DNA of 56,982 bases from Oceanicaulis sp. BBD 1991-10 (GTDB lineage Bacteria > Pseudomonadota > Alphaproteobacteria > Caulobacterales > Maricaulaceae), in assembly GCA_001657295.1 (NCBI GenBank), contig LYSW01000007.1:1-56982 (forward strand). Reading direction: 5' to 3'. Each line of letters begins with the position of its first letter. Within the stretch, counting starts at the first letter, position 1. This document shows, one piece after another, positions 37,911 to 46,378 of this stretch. The notes beneath the pieces were generated by a model, which was given only the letters and a program-made list of their open reading frames with translations, was not told where the DNA came from and searched no databases. A program made the translations under genes and the position numbers.

Positions 37911-38069
37911 TTACAGCTTGCGCATCAGGCCGCCCAGCCCGAGCCGGTCAAGATAGGCGTTGACGTCGGTGGTGCGGGTCAGCTGGCGTACGCCGGCGGT
38001 TTCATTGCGGGAGATGATGCGCATTTCATTGCAGCGGTTCAGGATCATCTGGGCGTTGGAATTGAGCAT
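37911..38069 (-). CDS. Small protein of 52 residues, function unknown
   Basis: An ATG at 38069 with GGAG seven bases upstream starts a 52-residue frame: MLNSNAQMILNRCNEMRII, then SRNETAGVRQLTRTTDVNAY and LDRLGLGGLMRKL. It is helical-looking and basic, with one Cys and no signal peptide. The frame continues upstream without a start of comparable quality. I do not recognise a family. A good ribosome site and plausible amino-acid composition are the support. Confidence 0.5.
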   Translation of the reverse strand: MLNSNAQMILNRCNEMRIISRNETAGVRQLTRTTDVNAYLDRLGLGGLMRKL

Positions 38070-38224
38070 GGCGGGTCTCCATTGGTTGAACGCGATATGC
38101 GCTCGCCCGCCCCGCTTCTGAAGCGCGAATTTCGCAATGCGCCTCTGCACAAATCGCATGGCGCGCCGGCAGATGTCGCAGGCGTGTGATTGATCCGGCC
38201 GCGGCGCGGCGATAGCGTCGCGCC

Positions 38225-40060
38225 ATGACCCAGCAAATTCAGCATTTCGACGTGAAGGGCGGCCCGGAATTCGGCCGCGCTCACCTGCCCGCGCTGCGCG
38301 CCGCGCTCAAGGCCGCGCAGCTCGACGGTTTCATCATCCCGCACGAGGATGAGTATAACAACGAATACTTGCCCGCGAACGCCGAGCGCCTGATGTGGGC
38401 GACCGGCTTCACCGGCTCCGCCGGCGCCGCCATCGTCATGGCCGACCGCGCGGCGGTGTTCGTGGACGGGCGCTATACCGAACAGGTCAAGGCCCAGGTC
38501 GATCCGGACCTTTACGACTATGCCGATCTGGTCGAGCAGGGCGTGGCGGGCTGGATCAAGGATAATGGCCGATCCGGCGAGCGCATCGGCTTCGACCCGC
38601 GTCTGCATTCCCCGGACGCCCTCGCCAAGATCGAGGCGGCCGCCCAATCCGCGGGCGCCGAGCTGGTCAGCGTTGACGCCAATCCGATCGACGCCGCCTG
38701 GACCGACCGCCCGGCCGCGCCGCGCGCCAAGGTGACGCCGCATCCGCTGGATTTCGCCGGCGAAGCCCATGCCGACAAGCGGCGGCGCATCGCCGGGGAT
38801 ATCGAAGCGGACGGCGCGGACGCCGCGGTGATCACCGACCCCGCCTCCATCGCCTGGCTGTTCAACCTGCGCGGCGGCGACGTCGCCTGCACGCCTTTGC
38901 CGCTGGCGGCGGCCGTGCTGGAGAAGGATGGGCGCGCCACGCTGTTCATCGAGGACGAAAAGCTGACCGACGCGACTCGCGGACATTTGGGCAATGAGGT
39001 TGCAATCCGTCCGGAGACCGAGTTCGGCGAAGGCCTGAAGGCCCTCGCCGGCAGGACCGTGCGCGTTGACCCGGCGACCAGCTCGGTCTGGGTGTTCCAG
39101 ATTCTTGAGGCCGCAGACGCGAAGCTGCAGCGCAAGGCCGATCCCGTCGCCTTGCCGAAAGCCTGCAAGAACGCCGCGGAGATCAACGGCGCCCGGGCGG
39201 CCCATGTGCGCGACGGCGCGGCGCTGGTGCGGTTTTTACACTGGCTGGACACCGAGGCGCAGTCCGGCGAGATCGACGAAATCGCCGCCGCCATCCAGCT
39301 GGAGACCTTCCGCAAGCAAACCCCGGAGCTGAAGGATATCAGCTTCGAAACCATCTCAGCCGCCGGGCCCAACGGCGCCTTCCCCCATTATCGCGTGAAC
39401 ACCGCTTCGACCCGCAAGCTCGAGCGCGGCTCGCTCTATCTGGTGGATTCAGGCGGCCAGTATGCCGACGGCACGACCGACGTGACCCGCACCGTGCCCA
39501 TCGGCGAACCCACCGCCGAGATGCGCCGGCATTTCACCCTGGTTCTTAAAGGCCATATCGCCCTGTCGATGATCCGATTCCCCGAAGGCACCACCGGCGC
39601 CTCTCTGGACGCCCTGGCGCGCGCGCCGCTCTGGAATGAGGGCCTGGATTACGACCACGGCACCGGCCATGGCGTCGGCAGCTATCTGGGCGTTCATGAA
39701 GGCCCGCAGCGCATCTCCAAGGCGCCCAACACCGTCGCGCTGAAGCCCGGCATGATCGTCTCCAACGAGCCGGGCTATTATCAGGTCGGCGATTACGGAA
39801 TCCGGATCGAAAACCTGCAATTCGTCACCGAGGCGGAGACCCTGCCCGGCGGCGACCGGCCCGTGCATGGCTTCGAGACCCTGACTCAGGCGCCGATCCA
39901 CCGCGCGCTGATCGACCCCTCTCACATGACCCCGGCGGAGCTGGCCTGGCTGGACAGCTATCACGCGGGCGTGCGCGACAAGCTCTTGCCGCTGGTCGAG
40001 GGCGAGGTTGCAGACTGGCTGGTGCGGGCGTGCGAGCCCTTTTTCGGCGCCACGCCCTGA
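38225..40060 (+). CDS. Xaa-Pro aminopeptidase, three-domain M24 type
   Basis: 611 residues, longer than bacterial PepP (about 440) and like the eukaryotic cytosolic aminopeptidase P. Two N-terminal creatinase-like domains precede the pita-bread M24 domain. Metal-binding motifs are VDSGGQYADGTTDVTRT, HGTGHGVGSYLGVHEGP and SNEPGYYQVGDYGIRIENL (19 residues). It removes the N-terminal residue from peptides with proline at position two. No signal peptide, so cytoplasmic. Its stop overlaps the start of the next gene (TGATG). Confidence 0.93.
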   Translation: MTQQIQHFDVKGGPEFGRAHLPALRAALKAAQLDGFIIPHEDEYNNEYLPANAERLMWATGFTGSAGAAIVMADRAAVFVDGRYTEQVKAQVDPDLYDYADLVEQGVAGWIKDNGRSGERIGFDPRLHSPDALAKIEAAAQSAGAELVSVDANPIDAAWTDRPAAPRAKVTPHPLDFAGEAHADKRRRIAGDIEADGADAAVITDPASIAWLFNLRGGDVACTPLPLAAAVLEKDGRATLFIEDEKLTDATRGHLGNEVAIRPETEFGEGLKALAGRTVRVDPATSSVWVFQILEAADAKLQRKADPVALPKACKNAAEINGARAAHVRDGAALVRFLHWLDTEAQSGEIDEIAAAIQLETFRKQTPELKDISFETISAAGPNGAFPHYRVNTASTRKLERGSLYLVDSGGQYADGTTDVTRTVPIGEPTAEMRRHFTLVLKGHIALSMIRFPEGTTGASLDALARAPLWNEGLDYDHGTGHGVGSYLGVHEGPQRISKAPNTVALKPGMIVSNEPGYYQVGDYGIRIENLQFVTEAETLPGGDRPVHGFETLTQAPIHRALIDPSHMTPAELAWLDSYHAGVRDKLLPLVEGEVADWLVRACEPFFGATP

Positions 40061-40602
40061 TGCGTTCGGCGGCCCTGATGATCAGAGCCGCCGCGCTCGG
40101 CCTGTGCGCGCTGGCGCTGTCCGGCTGCTTCCTCAGCGAGGAGGAGCTGATCGGCTATTGGGGCGCGGACCGGCCGTTTGAGGAGGGCGTCTGGGCGCAC
40201 TGGCCCACCCATCCCGACGGCACGGAGTGGGAGCGTGAAACCTGGCGCGGCGACGTGCAGCTTGAAAGGCGCCGCTACCGGTCTGAGATCGCCGACTTCC
40301 CCCACGAGGGCGCGCGCTTCAAACGGCTGCACGAGAATATCTATCTCGCCCAGATTCCGCGCGATGACGGCGTCGGCTACGGCGTCGCCTGGGTCTATGA
40401 GGCCGGCCAGGTCGTCAGCTATCACCAGCCCGATTGCGGCGCGCTGAGCGATACGGCGGTCGAAGAGGCCGGGCTAACGCGAGACCCGGAAGGGTTCTGC
40501 ACCGTCTCAGATCTCGATCAGCTCGAAGCGGTGATGCGCGCTTATCTCGACGCTGTCGGCGAGGACATCAGCGTTGACGGCGTGTATCGGCAAGCGGGGT
40601 GA
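40060..40602 (+). CDS. Predicted lipoprotein, function unknown
   Basis: 180 residues from the ATG at 40060, coupled to the aminopeptidase stop. The signal region AALGLCALALSGCFLSEEEL has a lipobox (LSGC). The mature portion is Trp/Glu/Arg-rich with a central block WERETWRGDVQLERRRY. Not recognised. The GCF-acid pattern after the lipobox cysteine is similar to that of the lipoprotein encoded at 37288, but I do not infer homology from that alone. Confidence 0.72.
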   Translation: MRSAALMIRAAALGLCALALSGCFLSEEELIGYWGADRPFEEGVWAHWPTHPDGTEWERETWRGDVQLERRRYRSEIADFPHEGARFKRLHENIYLAQIPRDDGVGYGVAWVYEAGQVVSYHQPDCGALSDTAVEEAGLTRDPEGFCTVSDLDQLEAVMRAYLDAVGEDISVDGVYRQAG

Positions 40603-40620
40603 GCGGCGACAGGGTCCACG

Positions 40621-40645
40621 CCTCCTGACCGGGCAGGTCAGGAGG
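40621..40645 (+). repeat. 10-bp inverted repeat between two transcripts
   Basis: CCTCCTGACC and GGTCAGGAGG form a perfect 10-bp stem with a 5-base loop. A run of six T follows at 40660-40665, 14 bases after the stem. As a rho-independent terminator it is non-canonical, but it may end the aminopeptidase/lipoprotein transcript. The region 40646-40768 is lower in GC than its surroundings and probably contains the pirin promoter, though no clear -35/-10 pair stands out. Confidence 0.45.
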
Positions 40646-40768
40646 ACGCCGGCGCCCCGTTTTTTCCAAACCGGCAACACTAACCCGCCATTCCACCCAT
40701 TAATTCCACAATCCATTCATCCTATCTGTCCGGTCAACACAGACACCCCCAACACGGGAGAGACAGAA

Positions 40769-41467
40769 ATGATCGACGTTCGTTCCTTCGACAGCCTGGG
40801 CGCCTTTCAGACCGACTGGCTGAACGCCAAACACCATTTCAGCTTCGGCCATTATCATGACGCCCAGCGCATGGGCTGGGGCGCGCTGCGGGTCTGGAAT
40901 GACGATGAAATCCAGCCGCAGACGGGCTTTCCGCCTCATCCGCATGCGGAAATGGAGATCATCACCTATGTGCGCGACGGGGCGATCACCCACGAGGACA
41001 GCCTGGGCAATAAGGGCCGCACGGTGGCCGGCGACGTTCAGGTCATGAGCGCGGGTTCGGGCATTCGCCACGCGGAATACAATGTGGAAGACGAGCTGAC
41101 GCGCATCTTCCAGATCTGGATCATTCCGGACGAGCGGGGCGGCGAGCCTTACTGGAACGCCCGTGAATTCCCGAAGGGCGAGCGCGCCGGAGAGCTGGTC
41201 GTGCTCGCGTCGGGCCGCAAGGGCGACGATTACGCTCTGCCGATCCGCGCAGACGCCCGGGTCCTGGGCGGCACGCTGGAAGCGGGTCAGACCACGACCT
41301 ACGCGCTGGAGCCCGGCCGCCATGCTTATCTGGCGCTGGCCAAAGGCAAGGTGACCGTCAACGGAACCGAGGTCGGCGGCCGAGACGGCGCGGCAATCAA
41401 GGATGTGCACACGATCACCATCACCGCCGAAGAGGCTTCTGAAGTCGTGATGGTCGACTCCAAGTAA
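40769..41467 (+). CDS. Pirin family protein (bicupin)
   Basis: 232 residues. The N-terminal cupin carries the usual iron-binding residues (HPHAEMEIITYVRDGAITHE). The longer upstream frame is unlikely; the ATG at 40769 has GGGAG ahead and starts at the conserved MIDVRSF. Pirins are iron-containing quercetinase-like proteins with roles ranging from redox to transcription co-regulation; the role here is not known. A strong terminator follows. Confidence 0.92.
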   Translation: MIDVRSFDSLGAFQTDWLNAKHHFSFGHYHDAQRMGWGALRVWNDDEIQPQTGFPPHPHAEMEIITYVRDGAITHEDSLGNKGRTVAGDVQVMSAGSGIRHAEYNVEDELTRIFQIWIIPDERGGEPYWNAREFPKGERAGELVVLASGRKGDDYALPIRADARVLGGTLEAGQTTTYALEPGRHAYLALAKGKVTVNGTEVGGRDGAAIKDVHTITITAEEASEVVMVDSK

Positions 41468-41500
41468 GCGGCGCCTTCCACCGCCTTAAAGCCCTGTTTA

Positions 41501-41536
41501 GCGGGCGGACGCGAAAGTGTCCGCCCGCCTTGTTTT
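41501..41536 (+). terminator. Rho-independent terminator after the pirin gene
   Basis: GCGGGCGGAC pairs with GTCCGCCCGC over 10 bp (41501-41510 with 41519-41528) with an 8-base loop, followed by CTTGTTTT. This is a canonical intrinsic terminator 34 bases after the pirin stop. Confidence 0.85.
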
Positions 41537-41548
41537 GGAGCCTTCGTC

Positions 41549-41767
41549 ATGGACCGCCGCTTGCCCGCGCTTGTCGCCCTGATCCTCGCCGTCCCGCTGT
41601 TGAGCGGATGCCTGATGGTCGCCGCTGTGGACACCGCAGCCGGCGTCGGCGGTCTGGCGATTGACGCCGGCGGCGCGGTCGTGGGGGCGGCCGGCGACGT
41701 CGCCGAGGGCGCGATCGACGTCGTCACCCCCGGCGATGGCGACCAGGATGAGGACGGCGCGCGCTGA
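41549..41767 (+). CDS. Small predicted lipoprotein
   Basis: 72 residues: MDRRLPALVALILAVPLLSG with Cys in the lipobox LLSGC, then a Gly/Ala/Val-rich segment (VGGLAIDAGGAVVGAAGDVA) and an acidic Asp-rich tail. The small size and hydrophobic Gly-Ala repeats suggest an envelope-associated lipoprotein. Ribosome site GGAG lies 12 bases before the ATG. Function unknown. It ends three bases before the stop of the convergent DUF2306 gene. Confidence 0.7.
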   Translation: MDRRLPALVALILAVPLLSGCLMVAAVDTAAGVGGLAIDAGGAVVGAAGDVAEGAIDVVTPGDGDQDEDGAR

Positions 41768-41770
41768 TCG

Positions 41771-42595
41771 CTATCCAAGCAGCGTCGGCAGCCAGAATAT
41801 CATCGCTGCTCCGACAATCCCGACGCCGGTGACGGCGGCCGCGCTGAACACCAGAGCGGACGCCGCATGGCGCACGGCGGCTCCGCCCTTGTCGCGGGCA
41901 TGCAGATAAGTCTCGAGGATCACCAGCGGCAGGACGTAGGAGCCGATGGCCAGGAAATAGTCAAAGGGCCCGTTGAGCATGGGGCCGACGCCAGGCATCG
42001 TCCCGCCGGTGATGATGAACCAGAAACCGAAGCCGACGCGGAAAAACCAGACCCCGCTGGCGACCATGAACAGACGCAGCGCCCAACGGTGGTGCCGGTC
42101 AAACCGGCGCTTCAGCGCATTGCGCACCGTATAGCCGGCGAAAATCAGGATCAGGATGGCGTTGACCGAGATGCCGATCTCATTGACCAATCCCGCCATC
42201 CCGCGCGACCAGGTCAGGTAGAGCCCGCCCAGGCTGATCAGCACCGCGGCCAGGGCGTAAGTGCGCCCGACCCAATGGTGAAACACCGGAAACCGCTTGC
42301 GAATCGCTGGGACGAATTGAAGCGGGCCGCCGACGCAGATGATGAAGGCGAGCAGCATATGGGCGAGGACGTTGAGATTGCCCAGCACATCCGCCTCGAC
42401 AAAGCCGACGATCAAGCGCGCCGTCCAGGCCTCCCAATCGCCCGCAATCGCGGCGCCGCCGTAAAACAGAAAGATGTAGAGCGCGAAGGCGAACTGACCG
42501 AGCGCCGCCACTGAGAACCAGGTGACCGCCGACGCCTTAAGCAGGCCGCGCCCGGTCAGCTCTTCCGCCCGAAATCCCGCTGCACTTGAAACCAT
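41771..42595 (-). CDS. DUF2306 multi-pass membrane protein
   Basis: 274 residues from the ATG at 42595 (GGAG seven bases upstream). At least seven hydrophobic segments are visible, and HHWVGRTYALAAVLI is typical of DUF2306. His residues (for example in FPVFHHWVGR and DRHHRWALRL) may bind heme or metal, but this is inference. It is divergent from the AraC-type gene over a 271-base intergenic region, suggesting that the regulator controls it. Confidence 0.85.
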   Translation of the reverse strand: MVSSAAGFRAEELTGRGLLKASAVTWFSVAALGQFAFALYIFLFYGGAAIAGDWEAWTARLIVGFVEADVLGNLNVLAHMLLAFIICVGGPLQFVPAIRKRFPVFHHWVGRTYALAAVLISLGGLYLTWSRGMAGLVNEIGISVNAILILIFAGYTVRNALKRRFDRHHRWALRLFMVASGVWFFRVGFGFWFIITGGTMPGVGPMLNGPFDYFLAIGSYVLPLVILETYLHARDKGGAAVRHAASALVFSAAAVTGVGIVGAAMIFWLPTLLG

Positions 42596-42866
42596 CGTTA
42601 TTCTCCAACCAGAAAACGCCGCGCTGTCCTGCGCGTTGCGGTCAGAGTGGCGCGGGCGCCGATATGCGGTCCCGCCGGTTCGCAAATCGACCGGAATTGA
42701 CGGCGAATCGGCAGGACGAGTCAGCAAAATCGCTCACCGATTTCCAAATCGGCCAGTGGCCTGCGCCCAAACCCGGCTAGGATCAGGCCTGCCGATCGAG
42801 CCTGCGCCGGGCGGCGTCGGCCGTGTTATGCTGTGCGCGTTGAATTGAAAGGCCTTGAAGCGGACC
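42596..42866. other. Divergent intergenic region between DUF2306 and AraC genes
   Basis: A 271-base region with an inverted repeat (42737-42752) and a related direct-repeat element (42683-42694). No reading frame in it has coding character. It presumably holds both divergent promoters, but no unambiguous -35/-10 pair is visible. Confidence 0.5.
42737..42752. promoter_or_regulatory. Inverted repeat between DUF2306 and AraC genes
   Basis: CCGATTTCCAAATCGG has 7-bp perfect arms around CC. A related element, CAAATCGACCGG (42683-42694), resembles the right half plus flank, CAAATCGGCCAG (42745-42756), as a direct repeat 62 bases apart. Both lie in the divergent intergenic region and are candidate regulator binding sites. 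Confidence 0.45.
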
Positions 42867-43898
42867 ATGCCCGACCTGTCGCAGATTCAGCTCTTCGCCG
42901 CGGCCATGGTGGCCGGCGTGATCGCGCTGTCGCTCTGGCGCGGCCGTTTGGACCTGCTTGGCTGGACCTGGATCGCGTTTTGTCTTTCCGCCGCCTCCTC
43001 GCTTGTGATGCGAAGCCTGGGCGAGAGCGCCGGCCCCGTCGGATTTGTCCTTCTGGCGCCCGCATCCGCCACCTGCGGCGTGGCCTGGCTGCTGGCCCGC
43101 GCCATGTTCCGCGGGGCGCGGCCCTTCGACTGGCCTCATATCGCGATCGTGGCGGTGATCGCGGCGGTCAATCTCGCCCCGTCCGGGGCGTTCGGCGAAA
43201 TGCTCGGAAATCTGCAAAATCTCCTGGCCTCCGCCGTGATCGTACTGACGCTGTGGGAGGCCGCGCGCGGCTGGCCGCAGCTCCAGTCCAGCGCGGAAAA
43301 GCGCATGCGCGGCTTCTATCTGGCCGTCACGGCGGCCGCCGTGCTGGTGGCGGTCGTCTGGCTGCGCGAGCCCGCCGGGCCGGCCTGGCTTGACGACGCC
43401 GTGGAGACCAGCGCCCTCATCGCCGTGACCATCACCGCCGCCCTGTGCGTCTGGTTTCGGCGCCGCCATCCGATCTCGGTCGGGACAGACCAGCCCGCCA
43501 GCTCCAACACGGCGCGCGCGCTCGATCCGGAAATTCGCCATCTGGGCGCGCGTCTGGACTCCGTGGTGCGCACCGAAGCGCTTTTCCTGAACGGCGATTT
43601 AAAGGTCGCTGACCTCGCCCAGACTCTGCAAGCGCCGGAATACAAGGTCACGCGCGCCATCACCGGCGCGCTCGGCGCGGCGAATTTCAATCAATATATC
43701 AATCGCTACCGGGTCGATTGCGCACGGCGGCTGATGGCGGAAGATCCCGGCCGCTCGATTCTTGCGGTGGCCTTCGACAGCGGCTTCGCCTCCCTCGGGC
43801 CGTTCAATCGCGCCTTTAAAGCGATCACCGGACAGACCCCGCGGGCCTATCGCGCCAGCCTCGATGCGTCAGCCGTGAAGAATGTCGCAAACGCCTGA
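42867..43898 (+). CDS. Membrane-anchored AraC family transcriptional regulator
   Basis: 343 residues from the ATG at 42867 (an in-frame TTG at 42855 is an alternative). The N-terminal about 200 residues contain about six hydrophobic segments. The C-terminal about 110 residues are an AraC-type DNA-binding domain (NQYINRYRVDCARRLMAEDP, LAVAFDSGFASLGPFNRAFK, TGQTPRAYRAS). Membrane-embedded AraC regulators of this layout sense envelope or membrane signals. It is divergent from the DUF2306 gene and is probably its regulator. Confidence 0.87.
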   Translation: MPDLSQIQLFAAAMVAGVIALSLWRGRLDLLGWTWIAFCLSAASSLVMRSLGESAGPVGFVLLAPASATCGVAWLLARAMFRGARPFDWPHIAIVAVIAAVNLAPSGAFGEMLGNLQNLLASAVIVLTLWEAARGWPQLQSSAEKRMRGFYLAVTAAAVLVAVVWLREPAGPAWLDDAVETSALIAVTITAALCVWFRRRHPISVGTDQPASSNTARALDPEIRHLGARLDSVVRTEALFLNGDLKVADLAQTLQAPEYKVTRAITGALGAANFNQYINRYRVDCARRLMAEDPGRSILAVAFDSGFASLGPFNRAFKAITGQTPRAYRASLDASAVKNVANA

Positions 43899-43982
43899 CG
43901 CGCATAATCGTGATGCGTCTGGTCGCCGGACCTGTGATAGTGTTGCGCGCCTGGGGGGCTGAGACAGCGGAGGAATCCAGCC

Positions 43983-44495
43983 ATGCAACCTGTTCGACTA
44001 TTGTTCGCCCTTATTGCGAGCCTGGTCCTGAGCGCGACGGCCCAAGCGGCCCCGATCACCCTGGAGCCGGTCCAGATCGGCGAGAATTTGGCCGAAAAGA
44101 CCGAGGAGTATGGCGCCCGCGACGTGGAGCGCCTGATTGACGAGCTGACCGAAGCTGTCACCCGGCGCCTGGAGCGCGACGGCCATGACGTCGTCATGGA
44201 CGCCGGTGCGATACGCGTCGCCATCACGCTCGAAGACGCCTGGCCGAACCGGCCGACCAGCGAACAATTGGGCGATCGTCCAGGATTGTCCCTGCGCAGC
44301 CTGTCCCTTGGCGGCGCAAGGGTCAGCGCAACGCTGTACGACGCCGCCGGGTCTCAGATCGGCGAAATCAATTATAGCTGGCGCACCCATGACATCTCGG
44401 ACTCCGTGGGCCGGGCCACGTGGACCGACGCCGAGCGCACCTTCGACCGGTTTGCGCGCAATCTGTCTGCGGAGCTGTCACGAAGCGCCAGCTAG
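43983..44495 (+). CDS. Secreted protein, function unknown
   Basis: 170 residues. N-terminal Sec signal peptide MQPVRLLFALIASLVLSATA with cleavage near AQA-AP. The mature part is mixed alpha-beta, with one helix-rich segment (ARDVERLIDELTEAVTRRLE) and then a beta-rich region ending in a helix (TWTDAERTFDRFARNLSAEL). GGAGG precedes the ATG. I do not recognise a family. It ends two bases before the queE stop on the other strand. Confidence 0.72.
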   Translation: MQPVRLLFALIASLVLSATAQAAPITLEPVQIGENLAEKTEEYGARDVERLIDELTEAVTRRLERDGHDVVMDAGAIRVAITLEDAWPNRPTSEQLGDRPGLSLRSLSLGGARVSATLYDAAGSQIGEINYSWRTHDISDSVGRATWTDAERTFDRFARNLSAELSRSAS

Positions 44496-44497
44496 GC

Positions 44498-45127
44498 TTA
44501 CGGCGCGCCGATCCATTTATGGGTCTGCAGGCTGAGCCGCCATTGCGGATGCTTGAGGCAGTATTCATAGGCCGCTTGGGCGTTCTCGGCCTGCCGTGGT
44601 CCGTCCATGGGCTGGAGCCGGAATTCCTTGAAGTCGAGGCCGGTGAATTGCTCCGGCGGCGCATCCGGCTGGGGATAGACCAGCTTCAGCTCATGCCCAC
44701 GGGTCTGCTTGAGCGGCGCGGTTGATTTGGGGCTGACGCAGATCCAGTCGATGCCGTCAGGCGCCTTGATCGTGCCGTTCGTCTCCACGGCGATCTCGAA
44801 GCCGGCGGCATGGAGCGCCTTGATCAGCGCCGCGTCCAGCTGCAGCAGCGGTTCGCCGCCGGTGCAAACCACATAAGGCGAGCCGCCGCCCGGCCACAGG
44901 GCGGCGACAGCGTCGGCGAGCGCATCCGCATCGGCGAATTTGCCGCCATTGACGCCATCGGTTCCAACGAAATCAGTGTCGCAGAAATTGCAGACCGCCG
45001 TGGCGCGGTCGCGCTCCAGACCGCTCCAGAGATTGCAGCCGGCGAAGCGCAGAAAGACCGCCGGACGTCCCGCCTGCCCGCCTTCGCCCTGGACGGTGAG
45101 GAACATCTCCTTGACCGAATAGGTCAT
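44498..45127 (-). CDS. queE: 7-carboxy-7-deazaguanine synthase
   Basis: 209 residues from the ATG at 45127. It is a radical SAM enzyme of queuosine biosynthesis that converts carboxytetrahydropterin to carboxydeazaguanine. The cluster-binding cysteines follow CX14CX2C (GCNLWSG...VCNFCDTDF), the QueE variant, and [13 protein letters not shown] is present. The start overlaps the queC stop as ATGA. The upstream frame extension is a shadow of queC. Confidence 0.94.
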   Translation of the reverse strand: MTYSVKEMFLTVQGEGGQAGRPAVFLRFAGCNLWSGLERDRATAVCNFCDTDFVGTDGVNGGKFADADALADAVAALWPGGGSPYVVCTGGEPLLQLDAALIKALHAAGFEIAVETNGTIKAPDGIDWICVSPKSTAPLKQTRGHELKLVYPQPDAPPEQFTGLDFKEFRLQPMDGPRQAENAQAAYEYCLKHPQWRLSLQTHKWIGAP

Positions 45128-45855
45128 GCGGCCGCTCCAGCCCGCCAGTCGCGCCATCCATTCTTGCGCAGCTCGCAGGCCGGGCAGCGTCCGCAGCCAT
45201 AGCCCCACTCGTGCAGCGCGCCGCGATCGCCGAGATAGCAGGTATGGGTGTGATCCCGGATCAGCGCGACCAGCGCCTCGCCGCCCAGATTGTGCGCCAG
45301 CGCCCAGGTCTCTCCCTTGGTGAGATGCATGAGCGGCGTCTCGATCCGCATCGGGCGGCCAAGGCCCAGGCTGAGCGCTTGGGCCTGGGCGTTCAGCGTA
45401 TCCTCGCGGCAATCGGGATAGCCGGAATAATCCGTCTGGCACATGCCGCCGATGAGCACGGACAGGCCGCGCCGCATGGCGAGCGCCGAAGCGACGGTGA
45501 GGAAGACCAGATTGCGCGCCGGAACAAAGGTGGTGGGAAGCCCGTCATCGCGAAACCCGATCTCGGCCTCGCGCGTCAATGCGCTTTCAGCCAGATCGCC
45601 ATAGCCGGACAGGTCCACGACCCGGTCCTCGCCAAGCTTGTTCGCCCAGTCCGGAAACTGCTCCGCCATCGCCGCGCGGACAGCCTGGCGGGCGTCCATC
45701 TCGACATGATGGCGCTGGCCGTAGTCGAACCCGACGGTCTCAACACGGTCAAACCGGCTCAGCGCCCACGCGAGACAGGTCGCGGAATCCTGCCCGCCGG
45801 AAAACAGAACCAAAGCGGCGGTCTTATCTGCGGGATTGGACGCGGTGCGGGTCAT
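45124..45855 (-). CDS. queC: 7-cyano-7-deazaguanine synthase
   Basis: 243 residues, an ATP-dependent ligase that makes preQ0 from carboxydeazaguanine and ammonia. The PP-loop is [16 protein letters not shown]. The C-terminal zinc site uses Cys in [17 protein letters not shown] together with an upstream HTCYLGD. It is followed by queE, so the two form a small queuosine operon. It is divergent from cutA with only 47 bases between the start codons. No preQ1 riboswitch-like element is visible. Confidence 0.95.
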   Translation of the reverse strand: MTRTASNPADKTAALVLFSGGQDSATCLAWALSRFDRVETVGFDYGQRHHVEMDARQAVRAAMAEQFPDWANKLGEDRVVDLSGYGDLAESALTREAEIGFRDDGLPTTFVPARNLVFLTVASALAMRRGLSVLIGGMCQTDYSGYPDCREDTLNAQAQALSLGLGRPMRIETPLMHLTKGETWALAHNLGGEALVALIRDHTHTCYLGDRGALHEWGYGCGRCPACELRKNGWRDWRAGAAA

Positions 45856-45902
45856 GGCGTGGTATATTCTATTTCAGACGCCTAACCGCAAGGAGATCGG
45901 CC

Positions 45903-46250
45903 ATGACGGCTGCGCATAGCGCCATGGGACTCTTGTACACCACCTGGCCGGACGCTCGAACGGCGGAGGACGCGGCCGAGGTGCTATTGAGCGAGCATCT
46001 GATCGCCTGCGCCAACATCCTGGCGGAATCGCGGTCCATCTATCGCTGGAATAATTCAATCGAGCGCAGCCACGAGACCATCGTGCTGTTCAAGACCAGC
46101 GCCGCCAAGGCGGACGCCGCGCGCACCCGGATCGCCCAGCTTCACCCTTATGACGAACCCGCGATCCTTGATCTTGCAGTCGGCGAGACGGGCTCTTCGC
46201 GCGGCTTTCTCGATTGGGTGAACGCAGAAACCGGCGGCCCTCCCGGTTGA
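45903..46250 (+). CDS. cutA: Divalent cation tolerance protein CutA
   Basis: 115 residues: LLYTTWPDARTAEDAAEVLL, ACANILAESRSIYRWNNSIE, LHPYDEPAILDL. These are the CutA1 hallmarks of a small trimeric ferredoxin-like protein. It is implicated in copper tolerance in E. coli, though the molecular role is unclear. AAGGAG lies seven bases before the ATG. The downstream 46247-46278 segment contains a TTGAAAC/GTTTCAA stem. Confidence 0.93.
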   Translation: MTAAHSAMGLLYTTWPDARTAEDAAEVLLSEHLIACANILAESRSIYRWNNSIERSHETIVLFKTSAAKADAARTRIAQLHPYDEPAILDLAVGETGSSRGFLDWVNAETGGPPG

Positions 46251-46278
46251 AACGGATGACAGCAGCGTGAAGTTTCAA
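46247..46278 (+). repeat. Inverted repeat spanning the cutA stop
   Basis: TTGAAAC (46247-46253) and GTTTCAA (46272-46278) form perfect 7-bp arms separated by 18 bases; the left arm includes the cutA stop codon. No T-tract follows, so it is a weak terminator candidate at best. Confidence 0.35.
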
Positions 46279-46378
46279 TGACACCCGGCTGAGGTTAACT
46301 GCTCGGTAGCGGTCTGGCGCGCATGGCTGGCTTATCCGGGGCGCCGCGCGCCTGAAAACGCCAGATTATTCACCCGTC

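Noticed and set aside
45856-45902. preQ1 riboswitch upstream of queC
   Set aside because: Only 47 bases separate queC and cutA starts, and no preQ1-like stem and A-rich tail is visible.
46291-46300. CtrA-type TTAA half-site upstream of the hybrid kinase
   Set aside because: Only one TTAA half is present and no second half at the right spacing, so it is indistinguishable from chance.
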